In this document: positions 1-13,923 of the stretch, one piece after another
Numbering within the stretch: position 1 is the first letter of the stretch
Layout of the letters: every line of letters begins with the position of its first letter
Assembly: GCA_949318235.1 (NCBI GenBank)
Contig: OX439127.1
Coordinates: 11,844,615 to 11,908,614 of the forward strand
Direction: 5' to 3'
DNA length: 64,000 nucleotides
DNA from: Ecdyonurus torrentis
Lineage: Eukaryota; Arthropoda; Insecta; Ephemeroptera; Heptageniidae
Notes under the pieces: generated by a model
What the model was told of the DNA's origin: nothing
The model's input: the letters and a program-made list of their open reading frames with translations, nothing else
Databases searched by the model: none
Position numbers and translations under genes: made by a program

Positions 1-225
1 GTGGATGTAAACACGAAATCACTTCTCACCTATAGTTCACGCGTGCGTAAAACATGCGAGCTGTGAGGTCATCATTTAAATAGCATATTATGCTATTTTA
101 AATAGAAACTAAATTATAAATCGATAAATAGGAATAAACATTTATTTTCAGGTATGTTAGATTATTGTATGCACAAGATTTATTTGTCAACGTGTGTTCC
201 ATGCCTTTAATTTTACTTTAAAACA
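1..225. repeat. Foldback element F, right half cut by the window edge
   Basis: Loop CACGCGTGCGTAAAACATGC, then the right arm with TTTATTTTCAGGTATGTTAG and a terminus like GTGTTCCATGCCTTTAA. The left arm would lie before base 1. Confidence 0.65.
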
Positions 226-291
226 ATTACGTTTCCGGGGAACTGAACAAATATTACCTACATATTTTACAATTTATACTTATAGAGCTAA

Positions 292-1420
292 TAAAGGCGG
301 GTTTCAAAATGTGTTCCAACCGACATACACGGATTGGCTTGATAATTTTCTTACACGATATTGATGTATATTAAGGCTTGTATGCCAAATTTGAGTGACC
401 TATGATGATTACATGACTTTTGGTGGGCCCGAGACCAACTTTGACCATTTTTGACACTGCTGTGACTGAGCGTCCGGAGTGATGTTGGAGGCCTTTTAAC
501 TTTAAAATTTTAGTACATAAAATCTTGAAATTTTTAATAGATGTCAAAATACACTAACACTCTTGATTGCGTGTGTTGACACGTGTGCCACATGTAACGT
601 GTTGAAATTAAAAATAATCAAAAACGGTAAAAATATCATTTTTTTACACCTTTCCAAGTGTCGTTTTTTCGGCGCCAACAATAATTTTTAATTTTTTTCA
701 ATGACTCATACTGATTTATAAATATATTTTTAAGCTATATTTGGAGATAGGATAAATTTTTAATTTTTGGTGTGCTGAAAAACTTGATTCTCAAGCTGGT
801 ACCTCATTAAAAAAAGGTCAACTTTGGAGCCATATAAAAGGCTACCTGCAAAATGTTTCAAAAATAAAACATACATAGATAGAATCCCTAAATACCCTAC
901 TTTTAGAATCTAAAATAAAAATCTTTTGTATTTGCGCGAGAAAAGTTTCATGGCTGCTAACGTAAATGCCTTGCGCGCCACTGCGCGAGCCACCAAAGAC
1001 AGTGCCTACCCCCCCCCCCCCCCCTATAACTTAGGGTATTGTATATCATATAGCTCTATTATTACATTTATATTTATAATTAGGATATTTCAAAATATTA
1101 AGAACCTATTTTCTTCTTTTATTTTCATTTTTCAAAAATAAATTTATCTTCGTCCTTGAGAAAAAAAAATGAGTTATTTTCTTTAGTGTTTATTATTTAT
1201 TTTATAACTTTTTGAAATTATAATCGAACGGTAAAAATTGAGCCATGAAAATACTTTTCTGAGTTTGTAAAAATAAGAACTTAGCTTACCTGCATTCATT
1301 GGTATTTTCCTATATTCGGTACATAATATTCGATTTATTCTTCAAACGATGATTATATTATATTCGTTTTTAAAAGTGTTTCTTCTAAGCAACTTAGTTC
1401 TTTTAATTAATGGTAAATAT
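292..1420 (+). repeat. Repeat block D/E, copy 1 (about 1.1 kb)
   Basis: Direct counterpart of 27075-28213. It contains the GAGCGTCCGGAG motif (468-479), CACGTG-type sites near 585, a GCGCGCCACTGCGCGAGCC segment and a poly-C run at 1011-1024. Non-coding: apparent short frames are interrupted in the second copy. Confidence 0.65.
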
Positions 1421-1534
1421 ATTTTGGTCTAGTTTTCATATTGCAATCTCTTTCACAATTTAAATGCGAACTTATAATTTTGAATTATGGTTATATCAAA
1501 TTTTTTGGTGCAAGAGAACAGGGTTTACGAACAG

Positions 1535-2124
1535 CATTAGTATAAGTAAATTTCAAAATTTCCCAATTCAGTATTTCGCATTATTGTTGTTAAATATATT
1601 TCTCTCTATCAAATATTTAAATTGCTCACTCCTTATTTCTTCATAAGAAAAAATTATCTTAAATTTATATCATATTATGCTTTTTAATAGCTGGACAAAT
1701 ACTTACATAAATTTATAATAAAAATTAAATATTGAAATTGTAATAGTAAAATAGAAAATTGTACCCTAAACAAACCTATTTCATTTGAAATAAGATATAT
1801 TTAAAAAATATTCTAATTATATTTTTAAAAATAATATTTTTAAAAATGATAAGAATATTTTTATAATATTTAAGTAAATATTATTATTTTATTTTTATAT
1901 ATTTTATTTTTATATATTTTGTTTATTAAATATTATATTTATTTGTATTAAAATATACATATATATTTACTATTTACTCATTTTATTTTTATTATTTTAT
2001 TAATATTTATTTATAAGTATAATTATACAAGTAGTGATAGCAAATTGTATTTAAGTAAATAATCAACATTTGGATTAACAGTCGAACAGTAGACTACATT
2101 GAACCAAAAACTTGTTTAAAATCT
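1535..2124 (+). repeat. AT-rich block, duplicated at 5126-5774 and inverted at 40100-40530
   Basis: TTTCAAAATTTCCCAATTCA and the following 500 bases recur at 5130 and, reverse-complemented, near 40140-40520. No gene seen. Confidence 0.65.
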
Positions 2125-2440
2125 AAAGGCGTAGAACACCTTGAACAAAAAAGTTGCGTAATATTCTAACAAACCTGAAAATCAATGTAGATTTGGCCGA
2201 AATCATTTATTTCTAATTGATTTTCCATTCACAAAATGCCGCTGCCGGTCACTGACGTCACAGCTCACCTGGTCCACGCTTAAGTAAAACGGACGGGATG
2301 TGACGTCAGTGACCGGCAGCAGCATTTTGTGAATGGAAAATAAATTAGAAATCATTGACACAGGCCAAATCAACGTATATTTTCAGGTTTGTTAGGATAT
2401 TACGCAACTTTTTTGTTCAAGGTGTTCTGCGCCTCTATTT
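2125..2440. mobile_element. Foldback element F, complete copy
   Basis: Nearly the whole stretch is one inverted repeat. TAGAACACCTTGAACAAAAA at the left pairs with TTTTTGTTCAAGGTGTTCTG at the right, and inner arms include CGGTCACTGACGTCAC / GTGACGTCAGTGACCG. A loop of about 40 bases lies between. No coding. Confidence 0.8.
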
Positions 2441-2452
2441 TAAACAAGTTTA

Positions 2453-5125
2453 TTATTATTATTATTTTGGAAATAAAGGTTAAACTATATAATATTTATT
2501 TTAATAATATTCTTTAAATTATTATTGTATGAAATATTCTTAATTATTTTAAATAAATATTTTACCTTTAGTAAATTATGCTATGTATAAGGATATTGTA
2601 TCAACAAGATTTACTTTTCAAAGTGTTCCATGCCTTTAAATTAACTTAATAACAGTTACATTTGCTGGGAACTGAACAAATTATACCCAAATATTGTGCA
2701 ATTTATACTTATCATAAAATTATGGTAATAATTTACACATGTAACTACAAATTTATCTATTAAGTTTTTCGTATTACTTGATGAAAAAAAAAATTACACT
2801 TCACCAAAAATGTTATAATATGATGTTATTGATTCTTTTAATTTATGTAAAGATATTAGTATTTTGAAAGTTATATTTTTTATATTTATAATAAAGTTAT
2901 TATATTTTTTATAATATTAAATAATTTTTTACTTTTATTCAGATTATCCGTTCAATATTTGTTATGTTATATTATAACAATTTTATTATTTAAAAAAAAA
3001 AGTATTTGTCTATAGCTAACAAAAAGCATAAACGAGAATCTGATAATTTAATATGCACTTAATTTTTATAATTGGAGCAAAAAGAGCAAATTTTATATAA
3101 GTATACAAACAATGATGATAATAATATTAAATAATAATAATTAATGATTTTTTTATTAATTTCTAAAATTGTTATAATAATATGCACAGTTAACAACAAA
3201 TTAGTCTATAAATATAAATTTTAACTATTATAAATAAAAATAATAATAATAAATGAAATATATTTAATGTGTCTAATAATATAATAATTTTTTAGTTTTG
3301 CAAGAGCTATTTCAGGTTAGGTTTCAAAAATTGATCCACCCGATTTTCTCTGATCGGCTTGAAACTTCTTTTTGCTCAATGCTCATGTATATTTAGCCAC
3401 GTTTTCCAAATTTGAGCGTTTTTTTTTATGTTTCCGTGAATTTTAGTGGGCTAATAACCAAATTTGACCACTTTTGACGTTGTAGTCACCGAGCGTCCGG
3501 AGCGATGTTTGAGGTCTTGTAACTTTTGAAGTTTTACACCTAGAAACTTTCATTTTTTTAATATTGTACAAATACATTAACACTCTCGATTACGTGTATT
3601 GACACGTGTCACACGTGTCACGTGTTTAAATTAAATTTAATCAAAAATGGCACAAATTCATTTTTTCATGCTTTTAGAATTGTTAGAAATTACAATGAAT
3701 AAAGGTAAGGATACTTTTTTATACATACATATTTAGTAACTATCATCATTTTTTTTTTTTTTTTTTTAATTTCCTAATTTGATTTTCAAATTTTTATAAG
3801 TTATAAGATAAAAAAAGAGCAAAGAAAAAGGTTTAAACCAAAAATAACGACTAAATTAGAAGCTGGAATAAAGAATGAACACTGATGTTTATTGATTCAT
3901 TTATCTATATGATTATATTTTATTTATATTCTCACCTCCTAATGGAGTTATATAGTTTTTTTTTTTTCATTTGTGTTTTTGTTTTACGAATTAAATTGCC
4001 ATATTTTACTTCATTCATATTATTTCAAAATTAAATAATTTCAATAATTTGAAATCATTCATGAGTATTATTTTCAGCTAGACTTATACTTAAACATTTT
4101 TTTATTATGTTAAATAATCAAAGTGTAATAATGAACCACATATTTAACGATGAACAAAGCTAAATAGAAATAAAATGGTTTTTTAATTATAATAAAAAAT
4201 AATAATTATTATATTATTTATATTTAATATATTATAAAATAACAAATTTTATTTAAAAAAAATATTTTTTATTTAGTAGAATTAGTAATATTGTAATATA
4301 TAATTTAATTTATGATAAGTATATTATATAAAGTAGGTAAAATGGTATTTTTTATTAACATTTTATAGTACTATTAATTACAAGATATCTAGTTATTATT
4401 TAATTGTCCAATTGACATAAAGGTAAGGTAAAGGCATAGAACAAAATAATAAAAGTCTTGTCCTTAATGTCCTAACATACCTGAAAATCTATACCTTGAT
4501 TTGGCCACCGTCATTGCTGAAAGCTTTCTTATTAATTTTATGTTTGAAATAGTGAATGTGGACATTGATTTCACTATACTCGTCTAGTCCACGCGCGCGT
4601 TTAAACAAGCAAGCCTGTGACGCCACAGTCCACATATTGCTCTGGCTGCCCAATTTGTCCAGTTTTGTCCGATTTATCCCGCTTTGTCCAGTACACATGC
4701 TGAAAAAAAAAACTTTAAATGTAATAGGTACACAGTACACTTATAATATACTAGAACACAGGTAATATTATTGTACTACACTAATACATATAATGGAGGT
4801 ACACATTGCAACTATAGGGTGTATGCATTCATGTTACAGTCGACGCCATGTTAGATAACTCAATAACATGGGTGGCATAGGAAAATAAATCATTTTGCTA
4901 GTTTAAAACCACTATGCAATATTTATGAGAGCATTGATGCTGTAAACATGTTGAGTTAGTATCTCAAGTATATATGTGAGAAAAATAACAGAAACAAAAA
5001 ATTAACTGATTTTCTAAAGAAAATTGGCTAAAATCAAATTTGTCCTATGCTGAGCAATGTTATTCACTACTCCAGTATGGCCTCCAAGCGCAATAAATAT
5101 GACGTCATCCGCATACACTCTATAA
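2453..5125 (+). repeat. Large repeat block, direct duplicate of 15905-18195 plus 19686-20045
   Basis: The two blocks are co-linear over about 2.6 kb once the hAT-like insertion 18204-19676 is removed. They include modules AACTGAACAA (2670), AAAAGCATAAACGAGAATCT (3025), GAGCGTCCGGAGCGATG (3490), an E-box cluster (3600-3627) and half of a foldback F (4425-4640). No coding signal. Confidence 0.7.
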
Positions 5126-5774
5126 GTAAATTTCAAAATTTCCCAATTCAGTATTTCGCATTATTGTTGTTAAATATATTTCTCTCTATCAAATATTTAA
5201 ATTACTCACTCCTTATATCTTCATAAGAAATAATTATCTAAAATTTATATCATATTATTATGATTTTTAATAGCTGGACAAATACTTACATAAATTTATA
5301 ATAAAAATTAAGTATTGAAATTGTAATAGTAAAATAGAAATATGTACCGTAAACAAACCTATTTCATTTGAAATAAAATATATTTAAAAAATATTCTAAT
5401 AATATTTTTGTTTATTTAATAAATTATTATAATTTAGAAACTACTATTTTAAATATAATATTTTCAAAAATGATAAGAATATTTTTATAATATTTTATGT
5501 AAATATTATTATTTTATTATTATAATTATATTTTATTTATTAAATATTATATTTATTTGTATCAAAATATATGTATATATGTATTTACTATTTACTCATT
5601 TTATTTTTATTATTTTATTATTATTTATTTATAACTATAATTATACAAGTAGTGATAGCAAATTGTTTTTAAATAAATGGACAACATTTGGATTAAATTA
5701 CCAACATCAAATAAACATACATGAAAGATATAATTAGCGTAGACTACATTGAACAAAAAATTTGTTTAAAATCT

Positions 5775-6093
5775 TACAGGTGTAGAACACCTTGAACAAA
5801 AAAGTTGCGTAATATTCTAACAAACCTGAAAATCAATATAGATTTGGCCGAAATCATTTATTTCTAATTGATTTTCCATTCACAAAATGCCGCTGCCGGT
5901 CACTGACGTCACAGCTCACCTGGTCCACGCGCAAGTAAAACGGACGGGATGTGACGTCAGTGACCGACAGCAGCATTTTGTGAATGGAAAATAAATTAGA
6001 AATCAATGACTCTGGCCAAATCAACGTATATTTTCAGGTTTGTTAGGATATTACGCAACTTTTTTGTTCAAGGTGTTCTACGCCTTTAATTAA
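5775..6093. mobile_element. Foldback element F, second near-identical copy
   Basis: Same arms and loop as 2125-2440 with few substitutions, as part of a larger duplicated block. GACGTCA lies on both arms. Confidence 0.8.
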
Positions 6094-6099
6094 GCTTTG

Positions 6100-6582
6100 A
6101 AATATTATAATGGGTTTTACAGGAGTCATTGATTTCTTATTAATTTTATATATCTAATTCTAGTATTATTTTATAGCTTATAATGATACAATGTGTTTTT
6201 TTGTATTTTTATTATTGTTTTTTTTCCATTTAGAATATAAATGTTGAAATCGATGCCATATTGGATCACTTATTAACATGGGTAGCATAGCTAAATGACT
6301 AATTTTGGCATTTCAAAAATACCAAATAATATTTTTGATCATGTTTTAACATGTTTGATGGAACTAAACTTTTAAAAACCATATATCTGTTTTTGTGTGT
6401 GTTAATATTATTAATCTTGACCGTCGAGATATCATAGTCGGTCACCTACCTCCTTAATTTAAATTTTGGGTTATTATTTATTATTATTATTTAATAGTAT
6501 TATCATTTCTTCATCTACTTACACCAATGACTATTTTTGCTCAACCTATATAAAATGATTACATATTAATTAATTAGTATAT

Positions 6583-6623
<41 letters not shown>

Positions 6624-7170
6624 AGCTAGACACATACTTAATTACCTATTTATATTAACTGATAAAATTGTTATAATATAACAAATATTGAACGGTGAAG
6701 AAATTTGAAATAATAGTAAAATATTATTTAAACTTATTAAGAATATATTGTACAATAATAGTTTTAAGAATATTATTAAAACAAATGTTATATAATTTAA
6801 ACCTTTCTTTCCAAAATAATAAATAAAAAAAAAATTAAAAAAAAATTAAAAAAAAAATAAAAAAATGCATATTACATTATAAACATTTTGTAAAAATTTA
6901 TAATTTACATTTTTTTTGCATTAAATAATGAATTTTATAAACTTTAATGTATATTTGTAGTTAAATTTGTATTTATTTTTTAATTTTATTTTTGGTATGA
7001 ATTACAAAATATTTAGGTATTATTTGTCTTTGTCGAGTTGCCACTATAACCATAATTGATGTAAAGTTAATCTAAAGGCATAGAAGAGAACACGTAGAAC
7101 AAAATCTTGTTCTTACAATATCCTCACTTTTCTGAAAATCAACGTTGATTTAACTAAAGTCTCTGATTTG
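6100..7170. repeat. Degenerate repeat modules and poly-T tract
   Basis: GCCATATTGGATCACTTATT near 6255 resembles 4850, and TAGTCGGTCACCTACCTCC at 6436 is an end of repeat G. A long poly-T lies at 6583-6622 and a foldback half at 7075-7160. No gene seen. Confidence 0.5.
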
Positions 7171-7174
7171 AAAT

Positions 7175-8850
7175 TGATTTAAAAATCATAATTATTATAT
7201 ATGATCATGTATATTAATCGTAATAATAGTGCTATATTATGATACAATAAACTGCGTTAGTACGAGGGTATGGCGCTTTCTTTGACGTTTACGTTCGAAA
7301 GACATTTCTCGCGCAAATACACAAAATTCTTATTTAAAATTCTGAAACTTTTTGAGTATTTAAGGATTATATGCACATGTATTTTGTTTTTGAAAAAGTT
7401 CGCAGGTGGCACTTTATATTACTTCAAAGTTGACCATTTTTCAGTAAAGTCCCTGTTCGAGACACATCATTGCCAACACACCAAAAATGAAAAAAATTAT
7501 TTGTGCTGCATTCAGGGTCGGACTGGCAATCAAGGGGCCTCGTCCGCAAAAGGGGTGTAACACCCTCTTTAGGGGCCACAAAGGGGGCGTAACACCCTAG
7601 TTACGCCCCTTTTTGGGCCTTAGGGGCCTCCAAACAGGGGGGGCCACGTCCGCAATTGCGGACTTGCTCTTATGGCCAGTCCGAGCCTGGCTGCATTAAT
7701 ATATTTAAAATATGATTCTTAATAACTATGAGTCATTAAAAAAATTTAATTAATTTTAACGCCAAAAAAAAATCTAACAGTGTGGAAAAATGAATTTTTG
7801 TCGTTTTTGATTATTTTTAGTTTAAATACTTGACACGCGTCACCCGTGTCAATACACACAATCAAGAGTGTTAATATATTTATTTGTACAATTATAAAAA
7901 AAATGTAAGTTTCTATGTGTAAAACTCCATAAGTTACAACACCTCAAACATCTTTCCGGATGCTCGGTGACAACAACGTCAAAAGTGGTCAAATTTAGTT
8001 TTGGGCCCACTAAAATTCGTGTAAACGTCACAAAACACTCAAATTTGTTTCACGTCCCTCAATATACATGAGCATTAAGGCAAAAAAATTCAAGACGATC
8101 AGAGCAAGTCGGGTGATTACAGTTTTAGGCCTACCTTAGGTAGCTCTTCAAGAAAAACTAACGAATTAATATTATTAGACAGATTAAATAAATGCATTTA
8201 TTAATATATATATTTTTTTTAATAGTTAAAATTTTATAGTTATGGACTAATTTGTTGTTAAATGTGCATATTATTATAACAACAATTTTAGAAAATTAAA
8301 AAATTTTGTTTTATTAATTATTATTATTATTTAAAATAATTATCATGATATTTTGTCTATTTATATACAATTTGCTATTTTTGCTCAACTTATATAAATA
8401 ATTGCATATTAAATTATCAGATTATCGTTGAAGTTTTCTGTTAGCTTGAAAAATACTTGAATATTTATTTTTATACTAAAAAATAAATATTAACAAATAT
8501 TGAACGAATCAGAAATCAGAATAAATAAATGTAAAATATAATAATATTAATTATTAATATTATTAAAGAAAAAAGTAATATCAAAAACTTGTATGCTCAA
8601 AATACTTAATCTTAAGATAAATGAAACGAATAAATAATATCATATTATAACATTTTTGGTTCAAAGTAATATACTGTATTTATGATTTTTTTTTTATTAA
8701 ATAAATATGAAAACTTTATAGATACAAATTTGTAGTTACATGTGTATAATTTATTACCATTATTTTATGATTAGCATAAATTGCAAAAATTAAGGTCTTA
8801 TTTTTTGTTCAGTTACCAGCAAACTTAACTGTTATAAAGTAAAATTAAAG
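7175..8850 (+). repeat. Duplicated block, copy 1 (with 11205-12693)
   Basis: Co-linear with the later block apart from the 177-bp hAT MITE. Begins near ATGTATATTAATCG, contains ACGAGGGTATGGCGCTTTCT, ACGTGTCA-type sites and the complement of GAGCGTCCGG. High similarity suggests a fairly recent duplication. Non-coding. Confidence 0.7.
7513..7689. mobile_element. hAT-like MITE, 177 bp, GC-rich
   Basis: Ends CAGGGTCGGACTGGC and GCCAGTCCGAGCCTG, with 8-bp duplication GCTGCATT (7505-7512, 7690-7697). The duplicated block at about 11545 lacks it (an empty site). Same TIR as the 1.5-kb elements, different interior containing TAACACCCT/GGGTGT hairpins. Confidence 0.85.
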
Positions 8851-9320
<470 letters not shown>

Positions 9321-11204
9321 AGTTTTATATCAACTGGACAAATAATAGTAAATATTTTGTTATTATTAATACTACAAAATTGAGATAATTAGTCATATTA
9401 TATGTAACTACAAAAAATATATTTAAATATAAATTAATGACACATCAATTTAAGATAATTATAATATTTATTGAATATATCTAAATGTGTAATTAAAATA
9501 ATATGATTAAATTTTTGGTTTGTTAATATTTTATAAAGAAAGTTTTTAACATAAAATAATTTTCCAAATGAAATATTTAAATATTATAATTATTATTATA
9601 TTTTATTATTATTTATTAATATTTTATTTTAATAAAGTTTTGTTTGTCATTCAATATTTGATTTTATAACAATTTTAATATATAATATAGTTAAAAACTA
9701 TATAAGTATTTTTCGAGCTGACAGAAAGTATTAATGAATAGAATCTTCTAATAAATTAGAATTGGACATTCAGAATGTTCAGAATTGAACAATGAAGGCA
9801 AGACTTTAATCAACGAAATTACTATAACAAGCATAAAAAAATAAAATTATTAATAATAATAAAACATTGTCAAGTAAATATTACAATGAAGGCAATGAGA
9901 AATCTTAAAAATTACTGCGAAATGACGTTATTTTTAAGTCCTGATGACCTCCTGACCTGAACTTAGATTTAATAGATTAAGATCTTTTTTGACATATATA
10001 TACAATTGTCACCGTTAAATAAATTAACATAATATAATTTTTGATACATAATAGTTATTTATTAAATATTTGAATATTAATTTAGAACTTCTAATTTTAT
10101 GGCTAAGTTGCCAAAAAAACTCATGATAGCTCTCGAGTTTCTATTATGCGCAATATTATAATCTTAAATTTGTATTGGAGCTCATGGCAGCTCCTGACAG
10201 CTTCGGTTTACTAAAATTCACGCAATCGTCAAAAAACGCTCAAATTTGGAAAACATACCTCAAAATACATGAGCATTGATGAAAAAGAAATTTCAAGCCG
10301 ATCAGAACAAGTCGAATAGATCAATTTTTTAAACCTACCTAAAGTAGCTCTTGAAAAGACAAAAATTTATTATATTATTAGACAGATTAAATATATTTCA
10401 TTTATTTTATTTTTTTATTTATAATAGTTAAAATTTATATTTATAGACTAATGTGTTGTTAACTGTGCATATAATTATAACAATTATAAAAATTTAAAAT
10501 GTATTTTTTATTAATTATTATTATTTAATATTATTATCATTTATCAGCATTGTTTGTCTACTTATATACAATATGCTATTTTTTCTGAAGTTATATAATT
10601 TAATTGCATAATTAATTATCAGATTATCGTTGATGTTTTCTGTTAGCTAGACAAATACTTAAAGCCATAGACCACATAAAACAACAGTTGCTTTTTCATA
10701 AATATAAACACGCAATGGGATCTTCAAAACTGTTGATAATTTTTACAAGAATATTAATGTAGCCCCACTAGAGGCTGTGAAAATTCTGTAAAGTATACAG
10801 TTTAAGTAACTATTCATTTTTATTATAGGTTTTTGTATATTTTTATGTTACATATAAGCTGTGACGTCATAGTCCACATATTCTATTTTTTTATACAAAA
10901 TCAATTTCAAAATAGACTTTAGTTAAATCAACGTTGATTTTCAGAAATGTTAGGATATTGGAAGAACAAGATTTTGTTTTACGTGTTCTATGTCTTTAAA
11001 ATAATTTTACATCAATTACGCTTACTGGCAACTGGACAAAAACAAATAATACTTAAATATTTTCTAATACGTTCTAAAAATGAAATTAACTAATTAAACA
11101 TACATTTAAATATAAATATATCTTTAAATTATATAAAATTTATTATTAATGGGAAAAGAATGAATTTAAATTTTTTCAAAATTGTTATGATGTAATTTTT
11201 TTTT
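9321..11204. repeat. Diverged copies of the same modules
   Basis: Contains a reversed D-type module (10200-10360), the pre-insertion site of the CTGATAAA element (10800-10815) and a foldback right half (10855-11000). AT-rich, no gene seen. The stretch 9900-10200 shows nothing I recognise. Confidence 0.5.
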
Positions 11205-12693
11205 TGAAATTAATTTAAAAATCATATAGTATTTTATATTTTCATGTATATTAATCGAAATAATAGTGCTATATTATGATACAATAAACTGCGTTAGTAC
11301 GAGGGTATGGCGCTTTCTTTGACGTTTACGTTAGAAAGACATTTCTCGCGCAAATGCACCAAATTTTTATCTAAAATTCTGAAACTTTTCAAGTATTTAA
11401 GGATTCTGTGCACATGTATTTTGTTTTTGAAAAAGTTCGCAGGTGGCACTTAATATTGATTCAAAGTTGACCATTTTTCAGTAAAGTCCCTGTTAGAGAC
11501 ACATCATTGCCAGCACACCAAAAATGAAAAAAATTATTTGTGTTGCATTGATATATTTAAAATATAATTCTTAATAACTATGAGTCATTAAAAAATTTTT
11601 AATTAATTTTTACGCCAAAAAAATAACAATTCTAAAAGTGTGGAAAAATGAATTTTTGTCGTTTTTGATTATTTTTAGTTTAAATACGTGACACGTGTCA
11701 CACGTGTCAATACACACAATCAAGAGTGTTAATATATTTGTACAATAATAAAAAAATGTACGTTTCTATGTGTAAAACTCCATAAGTTACAACACCTCAA
11801 ACATCTTTCCGGATGCTCGGTGACAACAACGTCAAAAGTGGTCAAATTTAGTTTTGGGCCCACTAAAATTCGTGTAAACGTCACAAAACGCTCAAATTTG
11901 TTTTACGTCCCTCAATATACATGAGCATTAAGGGGAAAAATTCAAGACGAATAGAGCAAGTCGGGTGATTACAGTTTTAGGCCTACCTTAGGTAGCTCTT
12001 CCAGAAAAACTAACGAATTAATATTATTAGACAGATTAAATATATTTATTTATTAATATATTAATTTTTTTTAATAGTTCAAATTTTATATTTATGGACT
12101 AATTTGTTGTTAAATGTGCATATTATTATAACAACAATTTTAGAAATTAAAAAATTTTGTTTTATTAATTATTATTATTTAAAATAATTATCATGATATT
12201 TTGTCTATTTATATACAATTTGCTATTTTTGCTCAACTTATATAAATATTGCATATAAAATTATCAGATTATCGTTGAAGTTTTCTGTTAGCTTGAAAAA
12301 TACTTGAATATTTATTTTTATACTAAAAAATAAATATTAACAAATATTGAACGAATCAGAAATCTAAATAAATGTAAAATATAATGATATTAATTATTAA
12401 TATTATTAAAGAAAAAAGTAATATCAAAAACTTGAATGCTCAATATACTAAATCTTAAGATAAATGAAACGAATAAATAATATCATATTATAACATTTTT
12501 GGTTCAAAGTAATATACTGTATTTATTATTTTTTTTTTTTATTAAATAAATATGAAAACTTTATAGATGCAAATTTGTGGTTACATGTGTATAATTTATT
12601 ACCATTATTTTATGATTAGCATAAATTGCAAAAATTTAGGTATTATTTTTTGTTCAGTTACCAGCAAACTTAACTGTTATAAAGTAAAATTAA
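11205..12693 (+). repeat. Duplicated block, copy 2
   Basis: Partner of 7175-8850, offset by about 4.0 kb. Keeps the pre-insertion sequence (TTGCATTGATAT at 11543) for the hAT MITE. Confidence 0.7.
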
Positions 12694-13013
12694 AGGCATG
12701 GAACATAAGTTGAAAAATAAATCTTGTCAATACAACATTCTAACATACCTGAAAATAAACGTTGATTTACTCAGAGTCATTGATGTATAATTTATTTTTT
12801 ATTAAAATTAGCATATGTGGATCATGCCATGACGTCACAGATCACATGTTTTACGCGTGCATGGACTATGGTGGTGAGCAGTGGTGTCATGTCCACATCC
12901 GCTATTTAAAAAAAATCAATCATTGTACCTGATCAAAACAACGTTGATTTTCAGGTATGTATGTTAGAATATTGTATGTAAAAAATTTCGTTCAACGTGT
13001 TCTATGCCTTTAA
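12694..13013. mobile_element. Foldback element F, copy in the duplicated block
   Basis: Matches 8851-9320 without the (TAAA)n expansion; GACGTCA at 12831. Confidence 0.7.
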
Positions 13014-13491
13014 TTTAGTATTATATCAGTTGGTCAAATAATAGCTAAATATTTTCAATTAATAATAGAACAAATTTAATAATAAAAGACATACAACTAC
13101 AAAAAAAATATATTAGTTTATAAATTAATATCTTATCAAATTAAGATAATTATTGAATATTTGCAAACAAAAATTTATAAAAAGAAAATATTAATAAATA
13201 ATAATATAATAAATTTTATTATTATTTATATATTTCATTTGGCAAATTATTTTATGTTAAAACTTTCTTTATAAAATATTAACATTAAAATAATTGTATC
13301 ATATTATTTTGATTATACATTTACATATATTCAATCAATATTATGATTATCTTAATTTGATATGTTATTAATTTATATATAAATATATTTTTTATAGTTA
13401 TATATAAAAGTCTCTTATTATCACAATTTTGTTGTATTATTAATTACAAAAAATTAACTATTATTTGTCCAATTGATATAAAACTATTTTG

Positions 13492-13923
13492 AAGGCATAG
13501 AACACGTTGAACGAAATTTTGTCCGTACAATGTTCTAACACACCTGAAATTAATGTTGTTTCGATCAGGTTCTTTTCTTTTCTTTTCTTTTCTTTTCTTT
13601 TCTTTTCTTCTCTTTTCTTTTCTTTTCTTTTCTTTTCTTTTCTTTTCTTTTCTTTTCTTTTCTTTTCTTTTCTTTTCTTTTCTTTTCTTTTCTTTTCTTT
13701 TTTTTTGAAATAGCGGTTGCGGACATGCCATCACTGCTCGCCTACATAGTCCACGCACGCGTAAAACATGCTAGTTGTGACGTCATGATCCACATATGCT
13801 AATTTTTATAGAACATAAATTATAAATCAATGACTAATCTGAATAAATCAAAGTTTATTTTCATGTTTGTTAGGATGTTGTATTTACAAGATTTATTTTT
13901 CAACGTGTGTTCCATTCCTTTAA
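13492..13923. mobile_element. Foldback element F with (TTTTC)n expansion
   Basis: Left arm GGCATAGAACACGTTGAACG, right arm CAACGTGTGTTCCATTCCTT, GACGTCA at 13780. The pentanucleotide run 13570-13700 sits at the same arm position as the (TAAA)n of 8851-9320, read in the other orientation. Confidence 0.7.
13570..13700. repeat. (TTTTC)n microsatellite
   Basis: About 26 units with one TTCTC variant, inside foldback F. The Lys/Arg/Glu and Phe/Leu/Ser frames are repeat artefacts. Confidence 0.95.

Noticed and set aside
2125..2440. A CRISPR-like or tandem regulatory array
   Set aside because: The repeated pieces are two arms of one hairpin, not a spaced direct-repeat array, and the genome is eukaryotic.
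7270..7560. 96-codon frame on the + strand
   Set aside because: It crosses into the hAT MITE at 7513, and the duplicated block at about 11310 carries disruptions; it is repeat sequence.
13444..13758. Lys/Arg/Glu-rich frame and Phe/Leu/Ser-rich frame on opposite strands
   Set aside because: Both are translations of the (TTTTC)n tract inside a foldback element.
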